A stretch of DNA of 63,483 nt from Magnetococcales bacterium (GTDB lineage Bacteria > Pseudomonadota > Magnetococcia > Magnetococcales > UBA8363), in the NCBI GenBank assembly GCA_002753515.1, contig PEAK01000020.1, positions 1-63,483 on the forward strand, given 5' to 3'. A program made the translations under genes and the position numbers. The notes under the pieces were generated by a model. That model was not told the origin of the DNA. It searched no databases and saw nothing but the letters and a program-made list of their open reading frames with translations. Positions within the stretch are counted from its first letter, which is position 1. Each line of letters begins with the position of its first letter. Shown here one piece after another: positions 35,731 through 45,113 of this stretch.

Positions 35731-35831
35731 CAAGTGTGTTTTCAGGTATTGGATCAAATTCTGGTGTAACGGTATGAGGGTGTATATTTATAATTTTTTT
35801 CTGGGAGCACACGGTCGTGAGTCGTCATGTA

Positions 35832-36230
35832 AATATTTTAGTCCATTTGGAATTGATCGTGAAAAATTCGTATAAAGCATGATCGACCAGGAGGACAGCG
35901 ATGAGAAAAATGAGACGGCAGTACACTTAATGAGGAGAAGGCGATCTTTCTGAAGCGGCACTTGGCAGAACGAAAATCTCCCTCAGATATGTGTGACGAA
36001 ACCGGCTGTCACCCGACCATGATTTACCGTTGGCAACGAGCCCTTTTCGAACATGCCGCAGTGGCGTTGCAAGGTGGGCGTGATCATGGCCCGCAGTGTG
36101 ATCAACAACGGAATAGCATTTTTCCATGAGCATCCCCTGGATGGCTATCGCCGCCTGACTTGCATGAATGGTGCTGACATTGTGGCCGTGAGTCCTTCGA
36201 CTGTCAGACGGGTTCTCAACGGGGCGGGAA
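35832..36230 (+). pseudogene. Transposase relic, copy 2 (IS3-like, deleted)
   Basis: Starts like copy 1, with ATG at 35901 after GGAGGACAGCG, but hits TAA after nine codons. Frames beyond it retain HLAERKSPSDMCDETGCHPT (OrfA helix-turn-helix) and, after an internal deletion, HPLDGYRRLTCMNGADIVAV and SPSTVRRVLNGAG, which belong to the OrfB part. So a deleted, frameshifted transposase. Ends near a terminator-like hairpin (36241-36269). Confidence 0.7.
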
Positions 36231-36240
36231 AAGCAAAACC

Positions 36241-36269
36241 CTGGGGGCAATCCCCCAGCCCCCTTTTTT
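36241..36269 (+). terminator. Terminator-like hairpin
   Basis: CTGGGGG-CAAT-CCCCCAG forms a perfect 7-bp stem with tetraloop, followed by CCCCC and TTTTTT (36264-36269). Such a CCCTGGGGGC/CCCCCAG block with T-run precedes the 69-nt repeat copy B and may terminate transcripts from the GT41 side. Confidence 0.6.
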
Positions 36270-36324
36270 CTTTTAATATTTTTTCAATCAACCAAGAAGC
36301 GCGAATGTGGCAAAGTAGAATTAA
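36256..36324 (+). repeat. 69-nt dispersed repeat, copy B
   Basis: Same length and order as copy A (25780-25848). Its last 21 nt, AATGTGGCAAAGTAGAATTAA, match the terminal repeats of the element at 56670-56832 with one change. The end supplies the stop codon (TTA, 36321-36323 on the plus strand) of the minus-strand TPR gene, so the element end has trimmed or reshaped that gene's 3' end. Confidence 0.7.
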
Positions 36325-37787
36325 GTCCTTTCCCGCAACTCCTGGGCCACACGCGCCACCAGCGACCGCCAATCTCTGGGTGTTGACTGACGAAACAAGC
36401 GCATGCCCGGGTACCAGGGACTGTCGTTACGATGGGCCAACCACCGCCATTCCGCACCGGTATGGAGCAGCGTCCACGTCGGCACCCCCAAAGCCCCGGC
36501 CAGATGCACCACGGCGGTATCGGTGGATATCAACAGATCCAAATTGACCAATACCGCCGCAGTTTCCGAAAAATCTTCCAATTCTCCAGCCAGATCCACA
36601 ATTTTTTTCTCCCGGTCCACAAAGCGTAATTCCTCAGCCGGAGTGTCCTTTTGCAAGCTGAAAAATTGCATTCCCGGAATATCGGTCAACGGATACAAAT
36701 CCCGAAGGGTGCAAGCACGATTGCGGTTGGCAGTAGCCGTCGGGTTACCCGACCAGTTGATCCCAACCTTGAAACCAGGAAACACCTGCAAACGGTCGCG
36801 CCAATAGGTGATACGTTCGGCATCGCCACTCAGGTAAGGAATCTGACTGGGAATATCCGCCAGGGATTGGGTAAGGAAACCCGGCAAACTCATGATGGGT
36901 AGATGGTAGTCGTAGTCAAACGGGGGGGGCTCGCCATCGTCGGGCAGGCGAACGTGCAATTTGTCGGACAACCGAGACAATGAAAACAAACGATACAATT
37001 CTTTTTTGCACTCAAAATGGACCTGCGCCCCTTGCGAGCGTAAGACGTGCAGATAACGACTCATCATGATGGCATCGCCGAACCCCTGCTCGGTATAGAT
37101 ATAGATGCTTTTCCCTTCCAGGTTCTCACCCTGCCAGCGTGGTTTTGGACAAATTCTCGGGGCCAGGTTTTCCAATTGCCACCGCCATTCGTACTCCAAC
37201 CATCCTTCACGAAAACGCTCCAGCATCAACAGGGAGAAGGCACGGGCCATGTGGACGTTGGCTGATGTGGGACCAAACTCCAGGGCACGGTCCAAATATC
37301 GCAGCGCCCCATCATGATTACCCCGTTCCTGATCCAAAATTCCCAGGTTAAAATGTGCCGTGACATGCTGCGGATTGCAGATCGTTGCCATTTCAAAGCA
37401 ACGCCTGGCCTCCTGAACGTCATCCTCGGCAAAGTAGATGCTACCCAGATTGAGATACCCCTCATAAAAATCGGGTTTCAACCTGAGAGACTCCTGATAG
37501 GCTTTTTTAGCTTGTGCAATCTTCTCCTGACCTTGAAGCAGACTGCCGAGATGAAAGTGATAATGGGGGTTGCTGGGAAAGCTGGCGATGGCCTGCTCCA
37601 TCAAGGTGATCGCCAAAGGGTAGCGTCCGGCGGTATTGGCGACCATGGCCAGGATATGCAAGGCTTTATGATTATCGGGCTCCATGGCGTACACACGATT
37701 GGCCAATGATCCCGCCTTGGCCAGATCACCCTTATTGTAGGCCAGTGTTGCCTGCTGCAACACGCTTTGAATTTCATCCTCGGTCAT
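36321..37787 (-). CDS. TPR protein with GT9-like glycosyltransferase domain
   Basis: 488 residues. About six TPR units fill residues 1-210 (YNKGDLAKAG start, PDFYEGYLNLGSIYFAEDD). The GT9-like domain follows: GKSIYIYTEQGFGDAIMMSR at its start and LDLLISTDTAVVHLAGALGV then WRWLAHRNDSPWYPGMRLFRQ at its end, the same C-terminal signature as the 4.0-5.8 kb and 37.8-39.3 kb proteins. The start overlaps the stop of the upstream paralogue by 4 bp (37784-37787). Its stop codon lies in the 69-nt repeat. Likely a protein or glycan glycosyltransferase of the flagellar locus; donor unknown. Confidence 0.82.
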   Translation of the reverse strand: MTEDEIQSVLQQATLAYNKGDLAKAGSLANRVYAMEPDNHKALHILAMVANTAGRYPLAITLMEQAIASFPSNPHYHFHLGSLLQGQEKIAQAKKAYQESLRLKPDFYEGYLNLGSIYFAEDDVQEARRCFEMATICNPQHVTAHFNLGILDQERGNHDGALRYLDRALEFGPTSANVHMARAFSLLMLERFREGWLEYEWRWQLENLAPRICPKPRWQGENLEGKSIYIYTEQGFGDAIMMSRYLHVLRSQGAQVHFECKKELYRLFSLSRLSDKLHVRLPDDGEPPPFDYDYHLPIMSLPGFLTQSLADIPSQIPYLSGDAERITYWRDRLQVFPGFKVGINWSGNPTATANRNRACTLRDLYPLTDIPGMQFFSLQKDTPAEELRFVDREKKIVDLAGELEDFSETAAVLVNLDLLISTDTAVVHLAGALGVPTWTLLHTGAEWRWLAHRNDSPWYPGMRLFRQSTPRDWRSLVARVAQELRERT

Positions 37788-39292
37788 AGCTGTTCTTCAA
37801 GGTCAGCGACCAGGCGGGCAATGGGTTCCTCCCATTGATTGGCCCGAGTCTGTCGATACAATCTGGAGCTGGGGTACCAGGGTGACCGCTCCCGATCCAG
37901 GGTCCAACGCCAATCTGGAGCAACCGGGAGCAAGATCCAGACCGGTTTTCCCATTCCACCCGCCAGATGCGCCACAGCGGTATCGATGGTGATCACCAAG
38001 TCCAGGTTGTCCACAACAGCCGCTGTTTCGGAAAAATCATGTAAATTCGGCCCCACATCCAACACGTTTACCGGGCAATCCTGATGAAAGATTTGCTCAC
38101 GAGCCGCTTCTTTTTGCAGGCTGACCAGTGTTATCCGTTCCGCCAATCGATTGAGCGATGCAAACTCCCCCAGGTTGGCCGAGCGGCGGCGCAGGGGATC
38201 ATTCTGATGCAAGGCTTTGCCTTCCCAAACCAGGCCAACCTTGAAACGATCCTGCGGCAATCGGTGCCGCCAATACCGACTCCTTTCCGGATCCGCGAGC
38301 AAATACCGCTGTGATGCACCCATGGAATCGGCTGAGCGGACAAACATTGTTCCCAGGCTCATCATGGGGATGAAATAATCAAATTTTTGCTGATAATCCA
38401 GAAGCGCTTGTACCCGCCCCAGGTTCGGTTGTCCCTGGAATAGGGCTTCCAAAGGTTTGGCGACACACACGGTCACCTCAGCCCCCAACGTCAGCAATCG
38501 GGGGATGAAGCGGACGAACTGCAGGGCATCGCCATAACCTTGTTCGGCCAGAACCAACAATGCCCTGTCTGTTAGGGGTTCCCCATTCCAACGCGGCAGA
38601 GCTGGCGGCGGGGGCAGGTGCAAACCATGTCCCTCGGGCAAATGGAAACGCCATTCCAGTTCCGCAAATCCCCGTTCATAATCGCCCTGGAGCAACAGGG
38701 TATGGGCCAAATTGACATGGCTCACCGCCGATTGGCCATCAATCTTCAGGGCTTGCTCAAAACACCCCCTGGCTCTCTGCATGGCACCGACCCCCTTCTG
38801 GCAGAGACCCAGGTTGATCCAGGCGGACAACAATTCCGGGTTGCAATCGATCGCCATGGAAAAACAATCGATTGCCAACGCCATATTACCCTGATCCATG
38901 GCGAGATCCCCCATCATGAAATGCAGGTCGGCATGCCGGGGATTGCGTGCAATGGCATCTTTCAGTCTTTCCATGGCAGCGGCGAGTTTTCCGGTTTTTC
39001 GCAGCATGATGGCCAGGGAGTGGTACATGTCCACCTGACCCGCATCCAGGGCAATGGCGCGACTGACATGGTGAATGGCTTGCGGCAACGCCCCGGTTTG
39101 TTCAAAAGCCAGTCCCAACAGATAATGCAACTGCGGATGGCCTGGATATTGCTTGATAAATGGTTCGATAACAGCCACGGCTTGACCACCCTGGCCTGTC
39201 TGAAGCCATTGAAATACTTTATGTATTACTGTTTGCAAAGAATCGGACGGGGGGGAAGCCATCAGGGCCATTCTTAAGGTTGGACGTATCAT
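37784..39292 (-). CDS. TPR protein with GT9-like glycosyltransferase domain
   Basis: 502 residues (starts at the eighth or eleventh residue, MALMASPP, are also possible; no strong Shine-Dalgarno site). TPR units occupy about 20-200 (HPQLHYLLGLAFEQTG, HADLHFMMGDLAMDQG). The GT9-like part has DRALLVLAEQGYGDALQFVR and ITIDTAVAHLAGGMGKPVWIL with WRWTLDRERSPWYPSSRLYRQ. First gene of a two-gene minus-strand unit, divergent from Maf by 87 bp, so the two directions probably share a regulatory region and a flagellin-glycosylation role. Confidence 0.82.
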   Translation of the reverse strand: MIRPTLRMALMASPPSDSLQTVIHKVFQWLQTGQGGQAVAVIEPFIKQYPGHPQLHYLLGLAFEQTGALPQAIHHVSRAIALDAGQVDMYHSLAIMLRKTGKLAAAMERLKDAIARNPRHADLHFMMGDLAMDQGNMALAIDCFSMAIDCNPELLSAWINLGLCQKGVGAMQRARGCFEQALKIDGQSAVSHVNLAHTLLLQGDYERGFAELEWRFHLPEGHGLHLPPPPALPRWNGEPLTDRALLVLAEQGYGDALQFVRFIPRLLTLGAEVTVCVAKPLEALFQGQPNLGRVQALLDYQQKFDYFIPMMSLGTMFVRSADSMGASQRYLLADPERSRYWRHRLPQDRFKVGLVWEGKALHQNDPLRRRSANLGEFASLNRLAERITLVSLQKEAAREQIFHQDCPVNVLDVGPNLHDFSETAAVVDNLDLVITIDTAVAHLAGGMGKPVWILLPVAPDWRWTLDRERSPWYPSSRLYRQTRANQWEEPIARLVADLEEQL

Positions 39293-39379
39293 ACGGTAAC
39301 TCGTAACACGTCAAGGATAAGCTTTCCCAGAGGCAAAGATCAAGCAATCATTCCCAAGGAATTTCCGACCCAAACCGCC

Positions 39380-41941
39380 ATGAGCCATTCCTCCACATCC
39401 TTTGGTGCCCTGCTGACCAATCGTTTCGGTGAGCGCTATTTTCCCGCCATCAATGGGGAAACGTTTTCCCTGACTGGATCCGGCAGCTATTTCCAGCGCT
39501 ATTTTGGCAGCATGGTTGAGCGCAAGGATGCCATGAACCTGATCCCGGGGACCGATGGTGGACTGCTGGTCCACTGGCTACTCAACAAACAAACTGGGGA
39601 GGGCAGTCGGTTCCTGTTCATTGAAATACCGGAACTCCTGCAACGATTGCACGACGAGCGACTGCTACCGGATGAATTACCCGAGCATATCGTCATTACA
39701 ACACCGGACAACTGGCTCAAAACTGCCGAAGAATTATCTCTTAAGGATTATTTTTATATTGGCAACGTCTTCCCCTGGCGTTCCCTGGCGGTTGTTGACA
39801 GTTTTCATGATGGCTATGTCAAACTTTGGAACCATTTTGATGAGCAGCTCGGTCAATACCTGATCGCCGTGGGCCAGGAGACCGGGTCACGCATTTTCAT
39901 GTTGAAATGTCTGGAAAATCTCCCTGAAAATCGCACCCCCATTCTCGCCCTGGACATGAAGTTTCAAGGACGCACGGCTATCCTGCTCTCTGGGGGGCCG
40001 TCCCTGAATGAAAGTTTTGACTGGGTTAAAAAACATCGCGATAACCTGGCCGTGTTGGCGGTCACCCGTATCGCCAAGCAACTGGCTGAAGTCGATCTGG
40101 TACCCGATCTGTTTTTTGCGATCGATCCCCATGACATTATTTTTCACCAAAGCAAGCATACCCTGGAATTCCACGAAAAAAGCCTGCTCATCAACATGTA
40201 TCATCTCAATCCCAGATTGATGGGTCTTTGGCGCGGGCGCAGCCTGTACATGGGCACCTTGTTTCCCTGGGAAGCACCGCAAAATCCGGAATCACATAGC
40301 TACCCGGGCATCACCGTCAGCCATCAAGCCTTGGGAGCCGCCATTGACATGGGGTTTGCCAGGATCATCCTGGCGGGCTTTGACTTGTGTTTCAGCCGGG
40401 AAGGGTTTACCCACGCCCGGGGCAGTGTGGAAATGGCCAGCGGTCCCTACGTTCACCGCTCCGAACTGTGGGTTGAGACCAATGGCGGTTGGCAGGCGGA
40501 AACCCGCAGTGATTTTTTCAATGCCTTGCCGGCACTCCACTCGTTGGCCGACTATGCCCAAACCAAGGGGTGTGAAATCATCAACCCCGCAGCTTCCGCC
40601 GCCAAAATTGCCGGGGTCGCTTGGCGTCCATGGGACACATTGCATGTAACCCCGATCACCCCCAACACTTGGGATCACTTGCAGCACATCGTGCCGTCAG
40701 AAAATGCCCAAAATCGTCGGGAACATTATCACATGTTACTGACCGAGTTGCAGCGTGTCGAAGAGGAACTCACTGCCGTTCGTGACCTCACCGCCGAAGC
40801 GGTGGAATGTAACGATCTGCTCTTCGGTCGCAAAGGCGGCCCTGCCGATTTTCAATACAAAATCAGAATGGATGCCATAGAAACCATCTTGGATGAAGAG
40901 CATCGGGAATTTTCGCGCCTGGTCAAAAAATGGAGCGTTGCCGATTTTCTCCGCTTATCCCGACCCAACAAAAGCAAAGAGTGGAGCGATGAGGAGATAG
41001 AAACCATAGGTCGGCGTTATTACGAAGTCTACCGGGACAGTGCCATCAACCTATTGGAGACCCTCGCCAACAACCGGACCAGAATTCAAGCCCGTCTTGC
41101 CGAAGAAGAGGCGGACGCCGACATGGCAACCATTCTGGACCAGTACGAAAAGGATGGCCAGGAGGGCCGTGTTCCCATCTTGCTCAGCAAACGCCAACAA
41201 TCGCTCGATGATTTTCCCGAAGCAATCCGCCAACGGCTGCATGCCTTCCAGGAGGCGCACCGCGCCCTCATGGAACAAACCGAAACCGACTACAAGGACC
41301 ATTGTAAAAACCAATTGGCCTCCCCCAATGCCATTTGTTCCAAGGTCATGGCCATGTTTCAAAGTGGTGAAACGGAGCGTCTGCGACATTTCATGGATGG
41401 CGTCCAACAGAGCGGAATGGAACATAAGGAACATTTCCTCCGTCTCATCCGGGGTCTTTTGGCGGAACATGACGAAGATTTTCAGCAGGCTTTGACCTGG
41501 TACCGGCAAATTTCCTTCGCCCCGCTCATTCTGACCGGATTGCAGCGACAACTGGCCGTCTACCTGCGCCAGGGCAGTTTGACCAGCGCCTGTGCCGTTG
41601 CCAAACGCCTGGGTGATAATTCCCTGTTGCATCTCCCTTTCTACGCTGATTTATTGCGTTTGACCGGCGACAAGGGGGGGGCGATTGCCACCCTCACAGA
41701 GTACACCAAACTTATCGTTGATGATTTTGTCGCCATGATCAAACTGGGGCAACTGTTGCTGGATGACGGCGATTGGCAGGGCGCGCAACGTTGTTGTCAG
41801 GAAATCCTCGCCAAAGATGGTGGCCATAAAGCCGCTCTCATGTTGCTGGAAAAAGCCAATACGCAGGCCATCGGGTTTGATGGCGATCCATCACCGGCCA
41901 CTGCGCCTTCCAACACGCCAGAAAGGGACTTGGCACCATGA
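39380..41941 (+). CDS. Maf-type flagellin glycosylation protein (DUF115 / MptE-like)
   Basis: 853 residues. The central region (about 190-370) is the DUF115/6-hydroxymethylpterin-diphosphokinase-like fold: TAILLSGGPSLNESFDW, PDLFFAIDPHD, YPGITVSHQALGAAIDMGFARIIL and AGFDLCF. The N-terminal ~180 residues match the Maf-specific region; the last ~250 are helical, TPR-like. Maf proteins transfer pseudaminic or legionaminic acid onto flagellin. The 3' end overlaps the aminotransferase gene by 4 bp (ATGA), linking it to sugar synthesis. No clear Shine-Dalgarno site precedes the ATG. Confidence 0.85.
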   Translation: MSHSSTSFGALLTNRFGERYFPAINGETFSLTGSGSYFQRYFGSMVERKDAMNLIPGTDGGLLVHWLLNKQTGEGSRFLFIEIPELLQRLHDERLLPDELPEHIVITTPDNWLKTAEELSLKDYFYIGNVFPWRSLAVVDSFHDGYVKLWNHFDEQLGQYLIAVGQETGSRIFMLKCLENLPENRTPILALDMKFQGRTAILLSGGPSLNESFDWVKKHRDNLAVLAVTRIAKQLAEVDLVPDLFFAIDPHDIIFHQSKHTLEFHEKSLLINMYHLNPRLMGLWRGRSLYMGTLFPWEAPQNPESHSYPGITVSHQALGAAIDMGFARIILAGFDLCFSREGFTHARGSVEMASGPYVHRSELWVETNGGWQAETRSDFFNALPALHSLADYAQTKGCEIINPAASAAKIAGVAWRPWDTLHVTPITPNTWDHLQHIVPSENAQNRREHYHMLLTELQRVEEELTAVRDLTAEAVECNDLLFGRKGGPADFQYKIRMDAIETILDEEHREFSRLVKKWSVADFLRLSRPNKSKEWSDEEIETIGRRYYEVYRDSAINLLETLANNRTRIQARLAEEEADADMATILDQYEKDGQEGRVPILLSKRQQSLDDFPEAIRQRLHAFQEAHRALMEQTETDYKDHCKNQLASPNAICSKVMAMFQSGETERLRHFMDGVQQSGMEHKEHFLRLIRGLLAEHDEDFQQALTWYRQISFAPLILTGLQRQLAVYLRQGSLTSACAVAKRLGDNSLLHLPFYADLLRLTGDKGGAIATLTEYTKLIVDDFVAMIKLGQLLLDDGDWQGAQRCCQEILAKDGGHKAALMLLEKANTQAIGFDGDPSPATAPSNTPERDLAP

Positions 41942-43098
41942 TCCCTTTGTCCATGCCCGATCTTTCGGGTAATGAAGCGGCCTACCTGCAAGAGTGCATT
42001 CACAGCACCTATGTGTCATCCGTAGGCCCGTTCGTCAGCCGTTTTGAACAGATGGTCGCGCATGCCGCCGGGAGTCCCCATGCCGTGGCCACCGCTTCGG
42101 GTACTGCTGGCCTGCATGTGGCTCTCGTCGCCTCGGGCGTTGCCCCGGGAGATCTGGTCATTGTGCCCAGCCTGACATTTATCGCCAGTGCCAATGCTGT
42201 GAGCTATTGCGGTGCCCAACCGTGGCTGGTGGATATCGATCCACACACCTGGAATCTGGATCCCGATGTGTTGCAAACCATCCTGACCGAAGAATGTGTT
42301 TTGCAACATGGCCACTTGTTTCGCAAGGCGTCCAACCAACGGGTGGCTGCCATCATGCCGGTCCATATTTTGGGAAATCCGGCGGAGATGGATCGCCTGA
42401 TCCCCCTGGCCCGGCAATTCAACCTGCCTGTGATCGCAGATGGTGCTGCCGCCCTGGGAGCGCACTATCGTGGACATCGGATTGGCGATCTGGGAGCAGA
42501 CTTGACAGTGTTCTCTTTCAACGGCAATAAAACGGTAACCTGTGGCGGGGGCGGGGCCGTCGTTGGATCCCGGGAACAGCAAATGCATCACATTCGCCAT
42601 CTGTGTACCACCGCCCGCCTGGGTGAAGCCTACGACCACGATCAGGTCGGCTTCAATTATCGCCTCACCAATATTCAGGCCGCGGTCGGATGTGCGCAAA
42701 TGGAACGATTGGCGCACCTGGTTGCCAAAAAACAGGGGGTCCGGGACTATTATCGCCAAGCCTTTGCGCATTTCACCCCGGTTGCCCTGTTCCCCGATGC
42801 GGTCCATGGTCAATCGGCAGCCTGGTTTTCCGGGATCGTCCTACAACATCCCTCTCCCAGCCATGCCGCTGATTTAAAGACATTCTTGCGCCAACGCGAC
42901 ATTGATGCCCGACCATTCTGGAAACCGTTGCATCTTCAGGCCCCGTATCGCGATGTGCCAAGGACCCCGCAACCTGTCAGTGAATCCCTTTGGTACCGCA
43001 TCATGGTGTTGCCCTGTTCCACCACCATAACCGATCAGGAACTGGCGCATGTGGTCCAATCGGTGTACCAGGGTTGCGAAAAGGTCGGCATTTCGTGA
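41938..43098 (+). CDS. legC: LegC-type PLP-dependent sugar aminotransferase
   Basis: 386 residues, DegT/DnrJ/EryC1 family. Hallmarks: IPLSMPDLSGNEAAYLQECI start, SVGPFVSRFEQ, ATASGTAGLHVAL, VPSLTFIASANAV and SFNGNKTVTCGGGGA, whose Lys binds PLP. The latter motif and start resemble LegC/PtmB-group enzymes that aminate a 4-keto sugar nucleotide in legionaminic or bacillosamine synthesis. It overlaps Maf (4 bp) and the acetyltransferase (GTGA, 43095-43098). The exact sugar cannot be read from sequence. Confidence 0.85.
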   Translation: MIPLSMPDLSGNEAAYLQECIHSTYVSSVGPFVSRFEQMVAHAAGSPHAVATASGTAGLHVALVASGVAPGDLVIVPSLTFIASANAVSYCGAQPWLVDIDPHTWNLDPDVLQTILTEECVLQHGHLFRKASNQRVAAIMPVHILGNPAEMDRLIPLARQFNLPVIADGAAALGAHYRGHRIGDLGADLTVFSFNGNKTVTCGGGGAVVGSREQQMHHIRHLCTTARLGEAYDHDQVGFNYRLTNIQAAVGCAQMERLAHLVAKKQGVRDYYRQAFAHFTPVALFPDAVHGQSAAWFSGIVLQHPSPSHAADLKTFLRQRDIDARPFWKPLHLQAPYRDVPRTPQPVSESLWYRIMVLPCSTTITDQELAHVVQSVYQGCEKVGIS

Positions 43099-43775
43099 GC
43101 GATCACACCCTCCCGCCTGCGCAGCATTTGGTCATGATTGGAGCAGGTGGACATGCCCGTGTCCTGCTGGATGCCCTTGCCGAAAACAAACAACAGCTCA
43201 GCGCCCTTTGCCTCCCGCCCCAAGCCCCCATTCCCCCCTGGGGGCGGGCATTACCCTGCATGACCAGCGATGCAGAACTCGTGGAACGATTTCCCCCCGG
43301 GATAACCCGCTTGATTCTCGGCATCGGATCGGTCGCAACCAATCATAAACGAATGCACCTGTTTCAGCATTACCAATCGCTTGGCTATCGTTTCGCTTCC
43401 ATCCTGCACCCCCATCATTATCAGGCCCGGGAAGTGGTTTTGGGAGAGGGATGCCAGATCATGGCCGGGGCGATCGTGCAAACCGCCTGCATCCTGCACG
43501 ATAACGTCATCATCAATACCAGGGCCACCGTCGATCATGAATGCGTCATCGACAGCCACGTCCACATCGCCCCCGGAGCCGTCTTATCGGGTGGTATCCA
43601 TATCGGTTGTGCCGCTCACATCGGTACCGGTGCCGTCATCATTCAAGGGTTGCACATCGGTGCCGCTGCCCTGGTTGCTGCGGGGGCGGTCGTGGTGGAC
43701 AATGTGCCGGATGGTACTGCCGTGGCCGGGGTTCCAGCCAAACCCATGCGGCATAAAAGTCTCCCCCACCTTTAG
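43095..43775 (+). CDS. NeuD/PglD-type sugar acyltransferase
   Basis: 226 residues from GTG overlapping the aminotransferase stop. N-terminal Rossmann-like part (VMIGAGGHARVLLDAL) followed by a left-handed beta-helix of hexapeptide repeats (VIINTRATVDHECVIDSHVH, APGAVLSGGIHIGCAAHIG) ending in AAGAVVVDNVPDGTAVAGVP. The family acetylates amino-sugar nucleotides (PglD, LegH) or sialic-acid O-positions (NeuD). After a LegC aminotransferase it most likely N-acetylates the 4-amino group. The 272-bp gap to the next gene holds no gene. Confidence 0.85.
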   Translation: MSDHTLPPAQHLVMIGAGGHARVLLDALAENKQQLSALCLPPQAPIPPWGRALPCMTSDAELVERFPPGITRLILGIGSVATNHKRMHLFQHYQSLGYRFASILHPHHYQAREVVLGEGCQIMAGAIVQTACILHDNVIINTRATVDHECVIDSHVHIAPGAVLSGGIHIGCAAHIGTGAVIIQGLHIGAAALVAAGAVVVDNVPDGTAVAGVPAKPMRHKSLPHL

Positions 43776-44047
43776 AATTTTCTTCCACCCCACCGGGTAC
43801 TGGAAATAATTGCCGCATCCACCCCTGCATTTCTTCCCCTCCCCCATACCTTTCGATCATGTTTTCTCACGGAACTAACATTTTTTCCAATGTTTTTCAG
43901 TAAGATATAAAAGACAAACAACACGGCACCCTTCTTGCGTTGCCCCCTGTAACCCTCGGAATGATCCAGGGTTGCCCATGAAGATGATTCACAATCCATT
44001 GGAACTGGCCAGCGGCAAGTTACGTTCTAGCCCAGGAGGATACTGTT

Positions 44048-45106
44048 ATGACGGCCGTAGAATATTGGCGAAAGGTTGTCATTGGTTCGCAAACATCCAT
44101 ACTGGATGTCATGAAGGTGATTGATCGGGGTGCCCTCAGGGTCGCCCTGGTAACCGACGAGGTCAACCGCTTGATCGGGGTCATCACCGATGGCGACATT
44201 CGACGGGGATTGCTCAATGGGATCAACATGAAAGATCCCGTACAACGCATCATGGGACGGATTCCCACCGTTGCCCGCGAAACCGATGCCGAAGAACGTG
44301 TGTTGGCCCTCATGACCAGTAAAAGTATCGATCACATGCCCATCGTCGACGACGATGGACGCCTGATCGGCTTGAAAACCTTGCGGGAACTGGCCAGTCG
44401 CGAACAACGCCCCAATTGGGTCGTCCTCATGGCGGGAGGACTGGGTTCGCGCATGGGACCATTAACCAAATCGTGTCCCAAGCCCATGCTCAAAGTCGGC
44501 ACCAAACCCATCCTGGAACTCATCCTGGAAAGCTTTGCCGCGTATGGCTTCAAACATTTTTACATCTCGGTCAATTACCGCAAGGAAATCATCCAGGATT
44601 ATTTCCAGGATGGTGCCAACTGGGGCGTAGAGATTCATTACCTGGAGGAAGAGGATCGCCGTGGCACTGCCGGGCCCCTGGCATTGTTACCGGAAGTCCC
44701 GGAAGAGCCGTTTTTTGTCATGAATGGGGATCTGTTGACGCAGATCAACTTTAAAAACATCCTCGAATTTCACGAGGAACACGGATCCCTGGCCACCTTG
44801 TGTGTCCGCAAGGTGGAACAAGCCATCCCATACGGGGTAGTGCATACCCACCAGCACAATCTGGTAAGCATCGAAGAAAAACCTGTGCAGGAGTATTTCA
44901 TCAACGCGGGCATCTATCTGCTGGATCCAAAAGTAATGGATTACATTCCGTCCAACACCTATTTTGACATGCCCGACTTATTCCACAAAGTCATCGAACA
45001 TGGCCATTCCACAGCGGCTTTCCCGTTCCTCGACTATTGGATGGATATTGGACGGATGGCCGACCTGAAACAGGCCAGCCGGGATTACCCGGAGGTTTTT
45101 TCCTGA
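44048..45106 (+). CDS. ptmE: CBS-domain sugar nucleotidyltransferase (PtmE-like)
   Basis: 352 residues; GGAGG 8 nt upstream. Residues 1-120 are two CBS domains (LVTDEVNRLIGVITDGDIRR, SIDHMPIVDDDGRLIGL). Residues 125-350 are the nucleotidyltransferase: LMAGGLGSRMGPLTKSCPKPM (127-147), MNGDLLTQINF (metal Asp) and LDYWMDIG. In Campylobacter the same order is PtmE, GlcN-1-phosphate guanylyltransferase, first step of GDP-linked legionaminic-acid synthesis. Together with LegC and the acetyltransferase it forms part of that route; LegB, LegG, LegI and LegF are not in the window. Confidence 0.85.
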   Translation: MTAVEYWRKVVIGSQTSILDVMKVIDRGALRVALVTDEVNRLIGVITDGDIRRGLLNGINMKDPVQRIMGRIPTVARETDAEERVLALMTSKSIDHMPIVDDDGRLIGLKTLRELASREQRPNWVVLMAGGLGSRMGPLTKSCPKPMLKVGTKPILELILESFAAYGFKHFYISVNYRKEIIQDYFQDGANWGVEIHYLEEEDRRGTAGPLALLPEVPEEPFFVMNGDLLTQINFKNILEFHEEHGSLATLCVRKVEQAIPYGVVHTHQHNLVSIEEKPVQEYFINAGIYLLDPKVMDYIPSNTYFDMPDLFHKVIEHGHSTAAFPFLDYWMDIGRMADLKQASRDYPEVFS

Positions 45107-45113
45107 GCATGGC

